Positions 1 through 9,001 of a DNA stretch of 64,000 nt are shown one piece after another. The notes under the pieces are model-generated. The model was not told the DNA's origin. It ran no database searches and saw only the letters and a list, made by a program, of their open reading frames with translations. The stretch covers positions 1-64,000 of the forward strand of contig CAMYOK010000007.1 of the NCBI GenBank assembly GCA_947259995.1, read 5' to 3'. Each line of letters starts with the position of its first letter. Position 1 is the first letter of the stretch. The position numbers and the translations under genes were made by a program. The stretch is from an uncultured Pseudomonadales bacterium. GTDB taxonomy: Bacteria; Pseudomonadota; Gammaproteobacteria; Pseudomonadales; Pseudohongiellaceae.

Positions 1-2859
1 GCACACCCAAAGATCGAGGGAGTCACCAGACAATGAGAGATAGGGCGCAATTCCAATCCGTGCGGAACGCAGACCAGGAGAGTCACCAAACAAATAAGAC
101 TCGCCTGCAAGACTTACCTCTTGCACGCTCAGCACTTCAAAGGTGTCGCCATCATCAAGCATGACGCCATCAACAACACCGCGCAGTATGTGCCCAGCAG
201 TACCCGTTCGATTGGCGTCAAACGAATAAGCAAACTCTATCTCAACAGTCTCCTGGCTAAGGAGATTGCCACTCACATTCAACAGTTCCAACGTATTGTT
301 CTTATACAAAGCGCTAGGAACTGAACCCGTTAATAGGTTGTCCTGTACCGATAATTGTTGCAGCCTATTGAGAAGTCCAAGCTCCCCAGGGAGAAAACCT
401 GAAAGATTGTTATTATCTAGCGCGATAATTGTAAGGGACCCGGCTTCGTTGCACGTAATACCAAACCAATCACATTCATCTACACCATCTTCCAACCATC
501 CATCATTATTGGTCCAGTTTGCTCCTGTCGCTGCGTTGTACAAACTCTCCAAGGCAGTGCGCGTTCTCATACGTTCGATAACACTGTCCACTGGGGTAAG
601 GCTCAACGCATAGCTGCCTCGATCTGCCACTCCCGCATCCGGCCCTTGTTGACCAAGCACATAGAGCGAGTAGTAACCTTCGTCCGATAATGTGAGCGAA
701 GCGCTCGCGCCGGAGGCGATCAATCGAGTTTCCGTCAGGACGCCATTCTTCCAAATAGCGAGAACGGCGTTAAACTCAGCTTCCAGCTCAACTTCAACTG
801 CTAACAGGGTTTCTCCATCTCCTACCCCTTCTGGTATTAGTAAATCGTAACCATCATATTCTGGGTTGCCGTTATCACCGCCATACTGACTATCGGCGCA
901 ATCCTCTTGTGTGACTTGACCGTTAATGATTAACGCTTCATTGATCATTAACCGCGTATCTTCATATTCGCAGGCACCGTTTTGGATTTCGCTAATCGGC
1001 AACGCCGCACTCAAATCCAATAAATAGCTGCCTTCGATAGCGACATCTATCGCACCAAAGCGACTACTTGCAGACAACCAATAAGCGCCAGGTTGCAATA
1101 GCACCTCCATCAAAGTGGGATCGGCGCTGCTACTGCGCGAGGCAATAATTCGCTCCAAATCACCGACAGGGGTTATCATTAATCTGGATAAGAGATCGTC
1201 TGACTGCATGTCGATACGCAGTAATGTGGCTGCGTCCAAATCTAGGACATAGCGATCAACAAGCCGATTGCCGCTGACAAAACAATCTTCCTCTGCATCA
1301 AGCGCGCCGTTGATCGTGTCGCTCAACGCGATAGAAGGCCAGTCCTGTTCGCAAGCGCCTTCATTGTTGAACTCTGGCGGCTCAAGAAACCGCATCGCAT
1401 AGGAGCCAGTTTCCACCGGGTTGTTGTTTGACGTATAAGGAGCAAAACGATGCCATCCAGCCGCAGCAGCCGTGACATAAAGGCCCTGCTTGCTGTTTGC
1501 GGCAATGTTTCCTGTGCTGTTGAACGAGTTATCATGGCCAAAGGCTAGCAATTGCGTTTCAATCTCCGCCTCTAGCGTTACTAAGACAGTCTCGTCTTGG
1601 TCAAGCCAAATAGAATATTCGTCATACAGACGGTCGGGGTCATTATAAGTATCTAGACAATCGTCATCGCTTATTGCAGCCGCCACATCGACGCCTTTTG
1701 TTACCCAAGTGTTCATATAGGGCAAGCAGGCGACCTGCGCCTGCGCAAGTGTGTTGAGCGTTAGTTCATAACTACCACTAGCGGGAACGTTTTCGCTCTT
1801 CGGATGGCTGTAAACGCCACCATGAACTACGATTACATACTCACCCGGAGCCAAGCCCACTTGGGCTGAGACAGGAGATGGGGCAACCGTACTATCCATC
1901 ACCAAGTCTAAAGAGTCGTCGGCAGCATCAAAGACACTAAATCTTGGCCAGTAGGCATCAGAGCTTGCCACAATAGTGAGCAGAGTCGTTGCAACTTCAC
2001 TACTCAAATCTAAGGAGTAGTAATCAGCTAACACATTTTCATCTGACAAATAACAATCACTATAAGGCGTCAAGTCTCCAACAATAGAGTCACCAGCATT
2101 CAAGCTTGATTCGGGCACACAGGCTGCTGGGTCACCCTTCGCAATATTCAGACCGATATTGGCCCAAACATTGACAGTACCCAGATCCAACACGGCTTGT
2201 GGGACGTCCCCTGTGAGTAGATTATTATTCAGATGAATCTCTGTGGCAGAGCTTAGATTCGCAAGATCGACAGGGATTTGGCCTTCCAAGTAATTAGATG
2301 CTAGGCCCAGCTTGTCGATATTGATTAGATTTCCGTAGGTTGCCGGAATAGTCCCTGTGAACTGATTGTCGTTTAGAATCAGATATTGCAGTTGCGTCAT
2401 CAGGCCAAGAAATAGAGGCAGTGGACCACTGAGTTGATTCCCCCACATCCAAACATTGTTCAGGTTCTCCAGTTGTTGATATGTTGCAGGGATGGTACCG
2501 CTCAATTGATTTGCGTCTAGCAATAATCTCTGCAACGACGTCAAGCTGCCAAGCATTTCCGGCAAACTTCCTACAAGATTATTCCGATTCAGATCCAAGG
2601 CCCATACAGTATCGTCAGGGTGACATTGCACGCCAAACCAGTCGCATTCTGTCCCTTGCGCACCCAACCAGCCTGTCTTGTCAGTCCATTGAGCCCCGCC
2701 GGTACTATTATAAAAATCAACAAGAATCTCATACTGTGTCGGAGTTTCGTCCGCTGCATTAGATAACGGTACAGTTAAAATAGTAATGAAGAGAAAGAGT
2801 GGAATTTTACAAAGAAAACTCAACATCTCTGGGAAACGGACAGACGCATTTTTTTTCAT
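1..2859 (-). CDS. Secreted leucine-rich-repeat protein with PPC-like modules (partial, C-terminus beyond the window)
   Basis: The frame is open from the ATG at 2859 to the window edge, about 953 residues, and the 3' end is missing. Residues 1-35 form a Sec signal peptide (basic start, hydrophobic core, cleavage near SNA-ADE). At about 37-210 there is an LRR cap of plant/bacterial type (FYNSTGGAQW, then CDWFGVQC) and several LxxLxLxxNxLxGxIP repeats. The middle (about 215-745) holds three or four beta-rich modules with paired cysteines and GSYxL endings, like bacterial pre-peptidase C-terminal domains. A second cap plus LRR block follows at about 753-870. The start has a GAGGA ribosome site. 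It lies 123 bp downstream of the CHAT gene on the same strand, so it is probably the last or next-to-last gene of that operon. An extracellular binding role is inferred; ligand unknown. Confidence 0.8.
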   Translation of the reverse strand, partial: MKKNASVRFPEMLSFLCKIPLFLFITILTVPLSNAADETPTQYEILVDFYNSTGGAQWTDKTGWLGAQGTECDWFGVQCHPDDTVWALDLNRNNLVGSLPEMLGSLTSLQRLLLDANQLSGTIPATYQQLENLNNVWMWGNQLSGPLPLFLGLMTQLQYLILNDNQFTGTIPATYGNLINIDKLGLASNYLEGQIPVDLANLSSATEIHLNNNLLTGDVPQAVLDLGTVNVWANIGLNIAKGDPAACVPESSLNAGDSIVGDLTPYSDCYLSDENVLADYYSLDLSSEVATTLLTIVASSDAYWPRFSVFDAADDSLDLVMDSTVAPSPVSAQVGLAPGEYVIVVHGGVYSHPKSENVPASGSYELTLNTLAQAQVACLPYMNTWVTKGVDVAAAISDDDCLDTYNDPDRLYDEYSIWLDQDETVLVTLEAEIETQLLAFGHDNSFNSTGNIAANSKQGLYVTAAAAGWHRFAPYTSNNNPVETGSYAMRFLEPPEFNNEGACEQDWPSIALSDTINGALDAEEDCFVSGNRLVDRYVLDLDAATLLRIDMQSDDLLSRLMITPVGDLERIIASRSSSADPTLMEVLLQPGAYWLSASSRFGAIDVAIEGSYLLDLSAALPISEIQNGACEYEDTRLMINEALIINGQVTQEDCADSQYGGDNGNPEYDGYDLLIPEGVGDGETLLAVEVELEAEFNAVLAIWKNGVLTETRLIASGASASLTLSDEGYYSLYVLGQQGPDAGVADRGSYALSLTPVDSVIERMRTRTALESLYNAATGANWTNNDGWLEDGVDECDWFGITCNEAGSLTIIALDNNNLSGFLPGELGLLNRLQQLSVQDNLLTGSVPSALYKNNTLELLNVSGNLLSQETVEIEFAYSFDANRTGTAGHILRGVVDGVMLDDGDTFEVLSVQEVSLAGESYLFGDSPGLRSARIGIAPYLSLSGDSLDLWVC

Positions 2860-2982
2860 TTTAGTATCCTCAGCCAGTGATTCTTGCGCGCAAATTTTAG
2901 AATTCTCGACACATCGTGGAGATTTTTCTGCGCTACTAAGAATTACACTGTTACGAGGAGGTGTTTTGTCTCAGGAGAAGTT

Positions 2983-5900
2983 TCAGTTAATCGAGGGAAA
3001 CTCAATTTGCTGATCTTGACTAACTGAAGTCAGCACATAAGCAGCCCAATAGAAGGGGTGGCGGTAATTTGGATTTTGCTGCATCTCATTTCTGGAGGCT
3101 TGCAATGCTAGGCTGACATTACGAAGACTCAGCAGTTGCTTGTAGAAGATGGTCATGAAATCGGCAGAGGCGCGGTCGGACACCGGCCAGAGGGTTGAGA
3201 TAACATTCTTTACACCCTGCGCGACAAAGCCACGGGAGATCCCCATCATCCCCTCGCCTGCCAAGGGCCGGCCCATCGCGGTATCGCAGCCACTAATCAA
3301 TACTAGTTCATTATTAAACTCGTGAGAGAATAACTCCGGCAAAGTCACAAAACCCGAATCAGGCAGGCCATACTCATCGATTACGGACAGGCCTATACCC
3401 ACATTGTCGTCACTTGCTGCATTAAAATAACCATGGGTAGCAATGTGAAGTACTTTGGCATTGCGGACATCCTCACGCGCCAAGTTCGCTCGTGATGCTG
3501 ACTCACCAGTTAACAATACTGTACGCTCTAAAGGGAAAAGCGCAGTGATATTGCGAGCCTCTTCAGCAGTGCTCTGCAAGCGCTGCAAACTACTAGACCA
3601 ACTACGCAACTTGTCGCCATCGTGTTCTAGTGACGCCAACACCTGCTGCGAATGAGCCGCGTCAAACACTGGATCAGCGAAGATTGCTATATCTGTAGAT
3701 CGCGCCCCATCATTCAAGGTTTTGTTCATTAACCATGTTGTTAGAGACGGCAGTATCTGCAAAGAAAAGCGCGACTCAAGCGGGGTATAACGTGAGCTGC
3801 CCGGCAAGGGCAACGCTGAGAATGGCAAGGCATGTAGCGTTCCGTGCGGCACGACGAACAGCTCGTCAATTCGACCTAACACTGGCAATTCGAGCAGCAG
3901 CTTTTCAGATAACTGCGCTAGCACAGCATAGGGAAAAGAGTTCGGGCTGCCCAATAACTCTCTGGCTTGATCTATCAGAGTACGAGCAATCGAAGCATCT
4001 TGCACATGTCTCACGGCCAAGTTTTCCGAGGTCAGCGTAAACACGTAGATATCTTCTTTGGCCATCAAATAATACAAAACAGCTTGATCTGGTTTGAGTT
4101 GAGCTTGTATTTGTGCACGACTCATTGCGGCAGGCACAGGAATATTGCGCAATCCTTGCAAACGATAAAGTGAAAGAACATCTTGATGCTGATAGTAGTT
4201 AGCGGGCAATTTGATTTGATCTTGCTTAACAGTGCTCGCCTGCGCATGTTCGTTTGCGATCGTACTAATCATTGATAGCTGTAATTGCTCCGCTGTCGCG
4301 GCAACATTGAACCCTCTATTGTTGCTCTGCTCAGACGGTCTAGAATCGGACAACTGTTGTCGCAAACTTATTGCTCTTGAGCGCTCTGACAAATTGAAAG
4401 CGCTATCTAATGAATCCGTGTTTGCGCTGATCAAAAAGTCCTGCACATAAGCTTCAGCCAGTTGCACGTAAACGTCATGCGTTCTCGAACTCCAACTTGC
4501 CCCTAACCGCTCAGACTCAAGCATTTCGTATTGTTGCTCAATAAGACCTATCGCGACTTCACCCTGGGCTTGCCATAGTTTTTGGTCACCTTGCAGCATA
4601 CCGAGCTGCATGGCCATAGCATGATTGTCTATTACATCTACTGGTGCGAGGGCACCCCTTTCATGTTCCGACAATAAATCCGCCATTACCTCATTCGCCG
4701 CGCGCTCTTCACCTCGCCTTTGTAAAAACCATGCATAGAGCCTTTTAATTCGCACCTGTGTAGTAAGCGGAACTCCGGTAAAGTCTTGCGCCCATGCTTC
4801 AGAGATAGCTTGCCAAGCCGCCGTCTCATTGCCTAGTGCTAGAAAGTCTTCGCTAAGCTCATAACGCGCCAACGCTATATAGCTTTGATTTCCCACTTGC
4901 TCTGCCTGCTGCAAGCACAGAGAATGCTCCCCGAGCGCTTCTTGCCACTCTCCGTTTAATCTTAGAGTCGTGCCTAATGGACACCGAGATAAGGACAGCG
5001 CTCCCGCAGCTCGTTCACCAAGCTCTATTGCTCGTCGGTAGTAGCTTTCGGAACGTGGATAATCGGCCGTATACTGATAAAGCCTGCCCAGGTTTGCATA
5101 GGTCACTCGATAAACTTGAGGGTCCTCATTTTCCGTCACCATATTTAACACTTGTCGATAATGTGTAAATGCTCGCGGAAATTCGCCTAAGCGGTCGTAG
5201 ACAAACCCAAGATTATTTTCAAAGGCCGCTTGAGTCACCGAATCATGCGCAGACTCTGCGAAAAATCGCCCAGCCAACATTATGTCGATAGCACCGCCTA
5301 ATATCTCCCTTCGCTCCATTTGCGACACACCAGGTTGCTGGCTCTTGACGATCTCTTGATACCCCAACATATCGTAGACTTGACCAAGCAAACGATACTC
5401 GCTTTCAGCTGTCGCCGTCGCCAAATTGATCTGTTCACTGGCCTCATCAATGCGGCGCTGAGATAGCAAAGCCTCAGCCAACATCAAGCGAATCTCGGCG
5501 AGTTCTCGCCGAGCCTCTCCGGCACTTCCTTGTAATCGGGTCTCGATCAACTCGATGGCCTGCTGAAAACTCTCAATCGCTGAATCGAGTTGTCGCAAAC
5601 GAAGAGACGATAATCCTGACGCCGACAAAGTTTTATAAGCAAAGACTGGGTCTGAAGTGGTTTGGATAGCCAAAGAGGACAAACGATTGTGCGCCGAATT
5701 GTATTCAGATCGTCCAATCAACGCGATCGCGGCGAACAAAGCAGCATTGTTCGCAACGCTCTCGAATTCTGCTTGCGCCGCGCTAGCAACCCGATCATAA
5801 ATCGCGAAGGCCTGCTCTCTAGCATCAGCCGTGTCTTCACCCCAAGCTCTTGCCGCTTGCGTCATCTCTCGCAGCAACAATAGTTCAGTCTCTGAAAAGG

Positions 5901-6249
5901 TAGAAAGGGGGATTTCAGTGATAGAGGTAAAGCCGGCTTGTGCAAAGGCATGCTGTGCAATCACACACAACTCTACGCTGCGCGCTAGGTCACCGCTTTC
6001 GAGCAAGATATAGTGATCTATCCCTGCCCCGCCTGGGTGAGAATAAACAATCCTTGAGCCTTGCTCCATCAAGGCAAGGCTAACTTCCTCTTCGACTTGC
6101 GCGATGCGCAGCACAACACCTGACGATCGCGCCAATTCAAGTTCATACTCATTCCGCACTCTATCAGCGTCATCCAAACAGGCGGCTTGCGCTGTAATGC
6201 TACAAATGAATATAAGTGGGCTTAGCCACAATGCGCTTGCTCGTTTCAT
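2983..6249 (-). CDS. Secreted TPR-CHAT protease-like protein
   Basis: The protein has 1088 residues. Residues 1-23 form a signal peptide ending in TAQAA. A long helical region with TPR-like repeats follows (about 150-560, for example FAHYRQVLNMV and ESYYRRAIELGERA). The C-terminal CHAT domain (about 740-1075) has the caspase-like catalytic pair: His939 in HIATHGYF and Cys988 in LISGCDTAMG, then the conserved STLWPVSD stretch. CHAT proteins are clan CD cysteine peptidases. This one appears exported, unlike the cytoplasmic TPR-CHAT enzyme of type III-E CRISPR. I chose the start at 6249 because it overlaps the stop of the upstream gene as ATGA, suggesting translational coupling; an in-frame ATG 21 bp upstream is possible. 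Substrate unknown; the peroxidase, LRR protein and small unknown protein of the cluster are candidates. Confidence 0.88.
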   Translation of the reverse strand: MKRASALWLSPLIFICSITAQAACLDDADRVRNEYELELARSSGVVLRIAQVEEEVSLALMEQGSRIVYSHPGGAGIDHYILLESGDLARSVELCVIAQHAFAQAGFTSITEIPLSTFSETELLLLREMTQAARAWGEDTADAREQAFAIYDRVASAAQAEFESVANNAALFAAIALIGRSEYNSAHNRLSSLAIQTTSDPVFAYKTLSASGLSSLRLRQLDSAIESFQQAIELIETRLQGSAGEARRELAEIRLMLAEALLSQRRIDEASEQINLATATAESEYRLLGQVYDMLGYQEIVKSQQPGVSQMERREILGGAIDIMLAGRFFAESAHDSVTQAAFENNLGFVYDRLGEFPRAFTHYRQVLNMVTENEDPQVYRVTYANLGRLYQYTADYPRSESYYRRAIELGERAAGALSLSRCPLGTTLRLNGEWQEALGEHSLCLQQAEQVGNQSYIALARYELSEDFLALGNETAAWQAISEAWAQDFTGVPLTTQVRIKRLYAWFLQRRGEERAANEVMADLLSEHERGALAPVDVIDNHAMAMQLGMLQGDQKLWQAQGEVAIGLIEQQYEMLESERLGASWSSRTHDVYVQLAEAYVQDFLISANTDSLDSAFNLSERSRAISLRQQLSDSRPSEQSNNRGFNVAATAEQLQLSMISTIANEHAQASTVKQDQIKLPANYYQHQDVLSLYRLQGLRNIPVPAAMSRAQIQAQLKPDQAVLYYLMAKEDIYVFTLTSENLAVRHVQDASIARTLIDQARELLGSPNSFPYAVLAQLSEKLLLELPVLGRIDELFVVPHGTLHALPFSALPLPGSSRYTPLESRFSLQILPSLTTWLMNKTLNDGARSTDIAIFADPVFDAAHSQQVLASLEHDGDKLRSWSSSLQRLQSTAEEARNITALFPLERTVLLTGESASRANLAREDVRNAKVLHIATHGYFNAASDDNVGIGLSVIDEYGLPDSGFVTLPELFSHEFNNELVLISGCDTAMGRPLAGEGMMGISRGFVAQGVKNVISTLWPVSDRASADFMTIFYKQLLSLRNVSLALQASRNEMQQNPNYRHPFYWAAYVLTSVSQDQQIEFPSIN

Positions 6250-6776
6250 GGATACCCGCAGCAATACCATTTTTGAATGTCGTAGAACTCAGCACTATCG
6301 CTTGCTTCTGGTTCGTATTGAGCACACCAGATTAGCTCGTTCACCATGATGTATTTTCCATTCGCAAGCTGTAACAGACGAACGTCAAGCACCACTGATT
6401 TTGTTGAACTGATGGCAAGCGGAGTGGAGATTGCATGGTCACCCATCACGGTGAAACGGGCACCGTTGAGTGCTGCCTTACCTGAAAAATTGGTACTACT
6501 TTCGACCTTCATTCTGAAGGTTGTAAAACTCTTCTTGGGGACATCGATAATGTCTCCGTTATGCGGGACTTTGTAAGCATCCTTGGTCACTATCTCGACA
6601 TTAACAATAGTAATCTGCGTACCTGCAGGAGGATAATAGGCAACATTACTATCTACTAAATCTTTCTGCCAACTGCCGTCTGGATACTTGTTATAGGTAT
6701 CATTCCCTAAAGTGCTTCTACCGCTCGACTTCCACGTTTTATCAAGCAATATTATGACAAAGTCATTGGGTGTCAT
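6246..6776 (-). CDS. Hypothetical protein of the ECF/peroxidase/CHAT cluster
   Basis: I do not recognise this 176-residue protein. It has no signal peptide or membrane segment and looks beta-rich, with alternating hydrophobic residues (TQITIVNVEIVTKDAY, KSVVLDVRLLQLANGKY). It has two adjacent cysteines just before the C-terminus (WYCCGYP). The start has a good AGGAG site, preceded by an AACAATAACAAT tract that also precedes the peroxidase gene. Its stop overlaps the CHAT start by four bases, so the two products are probably made together. Inference only: it may be a partner, effector or substrate of the CHAT protein. Confidence 0.8.
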   Translation of the reverse strand: MTPNDFVIILLDKTWKSSGRSTLGNDTYNKYPDGSWQKDLVDSNVAYYPPAGTQITIVNVEIVTKDAYKVPHNGDIIDVPKKSFTTFRMKVESSTNFSGKAALNGARFTVMGDHAISTPLAISSTKSVVLDVRLLQLANGKYIMVNELIWCAQYEPEASDSAEFYDIQKWYCCGYP

Positions 6777-6806
6777 ATTTTTCTCCTATTGTTATTGTTG
6801 GACGAT

Positions 6807-8327
6807 TCATTCGCTCCATTTTTCAGGATTCGGCAAACCTGCATTGACTGCCAAAATCAGGTCACTCATTTGTAACACCAGCTCTTCAGGTTCATCTGGG
6901 CCAGCGATATTTTTACTACCACGAATACTTCCCGCTAGTTTCCCTGAGCCCAAAATCGACTCTCCGTCTAACACCAGTAATCCTTTAATAGTTTCCGCCA
7001 CGATCAAACTCGCCAGCGGACCAAGCTTGCCACTGTTATCCTCACTATCAGCACAAGCCTCCGCCAAAAGGTAGTACCATAGCGGAGTATTTTCTAATAA
7101 TTCTTTACAATATTTGTTTAGCAAGTCTTGCTGTCGATACTGGTTATTAAGATTCAATTGATCGTTGCTTAACGGATTAATTTGTATATTATTTTCCTGC
7201 AATTCCCTGGCATATTTACTAGTGATCTTGGCGACAATAGCTTGCCCGCTCGCTACCCCCAACTGACTACTTCTCAAGAGATTTCTCGCAGCCAAATTCT
7301 TGATCTCTTTGTTCGGAAGGTGCTCTATGTGCTTAAGAGTGATATCGACACTTGGTGAAATTGGATTGGCAATATTGATTGACCCTCTTGGGTTTCTAGC
7401 AACTGTTCTTGAAAAATCAAAGAAAAGGAGCCAATCAATTATAAGAGATGCTGGGAGGTGCCTGCCTTTACCTTCAAAACCACCACGCCCGGTCATTGAG
7501 AACAAAGTGCTTTGCCTAACATCCTTGTTTTTCTGTAGACGATACTCACTTAGCACCATTGGATGGCCAAACTTGAAAGCGGCGCCAATAAACTCTATGG
7601 GCAAGACGGCTGGGTCACCGGGTTCTGGTTTCCATAGTATGGATTGCTTATTTTTGATAATGGCAATCCATACATTTCGATCAAGTATTTCATACAGAAA
7701 ATCGTTAATAATGATTTCTTGAAAATGCAGAATCACTTGCTTTTTAGCAGCCAGAAACAACGCTTCGATGCCTAAGTCCGGCCCCATTTTGGCGATCAAC
7801 TCTACAAAATAATTGTGCAGTTTTAAAAACTGGAGATGCAGCTGCGAAACGATTAAGTTTTCATCATTACGTTCGTCGGCAATATTGGCCATCGCGTTCT
7901 GATCACGTGGTACATCAAAGCCTTGTAGAAGTTTTTCATTGTCTAATTGTGCGCCACCTAGCCTCATTGTGGCCTTACCTTGATCTCTAAACGCTTTGCT
8001 ATCGCCAGCACCGTAAATGCAGCTAAGGTCCAGGCTCGCTGAGACAGGAGAGTAGAGCGCGTCATTGCTGATTATTTCAGCGCGCTCTTTCTGCGATATA
8101 TGGGATAGATGGCTTAGATCATGGGCAAGCAACTGCCCCAGATAGGCATAACCTGATAAGATTCCACCGCTAACATTAGGAACGGCTTTAGACATCGCTA
8201 GCCCTAGCTTCGTCATTGCATCTAGTGAAAAGTTATCAACTCGGATTTCGTCGTCAAACAACGTATAGAACACACCTTTCGTGTAGACGGTTGGCTGCTC
8301 CGTTGTCTTCAGTTTTCTCACAAGCAT
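6807..8327 (-). CDS. Animal-type heme peroxidase (peroxidase-cyclooxygenase superfamily)
   Basis: This 506-residue protein carries the diagnostic motifs of the animal heme peroxidase family. The distal motif is GQLLAHD (His69, with Asp70 as likely calcium ligand). The motif DERNDEN supplies the likely catalytic Arg153 and Glu156. HLQFLKLHN follows, and the proximal histidine is His255 in FKFGHPMV. Compared with myeloperoxidase, the Glu that can bind heme covalently is kept, but the Asp before the distal His is Ala68, so only one ester link to heme is possible. There is no signal peptide, so a cytoplasmic location is likely unless another export route is used. The family oxidises halides, phenols or lipids with hydrogen peroxide; the substrate here is unknown. 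It lies 37 bp after the anti-sigma gene and 30 bp before the unknown gene, on the same strand. Confidence 0.88.
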   Translation of the reverse strand: MLVRKLKTTEQPTVYTKGVFYTLFDDEIRVDNFSLDAMTKLGLAMSKAVPNVSGGILSGYAYLGQLLAHDLSHLSHISQKERAEIISNDALYSPVSASLDLSCIYGAGDSKAFRDQGKATMRLGGAQLDNEKLLQGFDVPRDQNAMANIADERNDENLIVSQLHLQFLKLHNYFVELIAKMGPDLGIEALFLAAKKQVILHFQEIIINDFLYEILDRNVWIAIIKNKQSILWKPEPGDPAVLPIEFIGAAFKFGHPMVLSEYRLQKNKDVRQSTLFSMTGRGGFEGKGRHLPASLIIDWLLFFDFSRTVARNPRGSINIANPISPSVDITLKHIEHLPNKEIKNLAARNLLRSSQLGVASGQAIVAKITSKYARELQENNIQINPLSNDQLNLNNQYRQQDLLNKYCKELLENTPLWYYLLAEACADSEDNSGKLGPLASLIVAETIKGLLVLDGESILGSGKLAGSIRGSKNIAGPDEPEELVLQMSDLILAVNAGLPNPEKWSE

Positions 8328-8364
8328 TCCCCATTGTTATTGTTATTGCAGGGTGCGAGTTCTT

Positions 8365-9000
8365 CTATTCAAACCTCAGTGTATAACTCGCTACTGGTTG
8401 CGGCGTTGTATCTGCCTCTACGGTTAACTGGTACAGGCCGTTTAGACCAACCGGTGTGAGCAGCCTAACAATGCCATTGCCATCAGGTACTACTCGATAC
8501 TCGCGCTGCACGCCGCTCTCATCTGTCAATTTTGCGGAGTACGCCGAGCCATCCATGCGAATACCGACATCGATCTGCAGTAGATGAGCAGATGCTGACA
8601 ATACAAGTTCATCATTGCTACTGCGCAGTTGCCCTAGATTAATCACTGAGTTAAGTGCAACGCCTTCTTGCACTTCGAACTCAGACATCTGCGTCAGATA
8701 GTTGCTGCCAGATAAAAGAAAACCAAAAGCGATGAGGACCGATGCCGCCAGCGACATTGGCTGCTTAATCCAAGCACCAAAAGGCAGCACTTTGCCATTA
8801 GTTGCTTTCTCTGGCCTGCTCTCGAGCTGCGCTTTCTCTGACTTCAAGGCATCGTGCATAATTTCAGCCTGCTGTACTTGAGCAAAAAAATGCGGATCCT
8901 CTAACATTTTTATCTCAAATTTCGCCAGCTCATCGGCCGAAAGACGACCTCGTAAATATTGGTCGATACAGTCTTCTTGCGTATTCTTTGTGTCTTGCAT
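8365..9000 (-). CDS. Membrane anti-sigma factor (RskA-like)
   Basis: The protein has 211 residues. The N-terminal 35 residues (CIDQYLRGRLSADELAKFE, then LEDPHF) match the usual anti-sigma N-terminus but lack the HxxxCxxC zinc motif. One membrane segment follows at about 82-100 (MSLAASVLIAFGFLLSG). A periplasmic beta-rich C-terminal domain ends in GLYQLTVEA and SYTLRFE, similar to RskA. The start at 9000 has a GGGGG site and lies one base after the stop of the sigma gene. An earlier in-frame ATG at 9042 would overlap the sigma gene and is less likely. The role, inferred from fold and position, is to hold the neighbouring ECF sigma factor at the membrane until an envelope signal appears. Confidence 0.8.
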   Translation of the reverse strand: MQDTKNTQEDCIDQYLRGRLSADELAKFEIKMLEDPHFFAQVQQAEIMHDALKSEKAQLESRPEKATNGKVLPFGAWIKQPMSLAASVLIAFGFLLSGSNYLTQMSEFEVQEGVALNSVINLGQLRSSNDELVLSASAHLLQIDVGIRMDGSAYSAKLTDESGVQREYRVVPDGNGIVRLLTPVGLNGLYQLTVEADTTPQPVASYTLRFE

Positions 9001-9001
9001 C

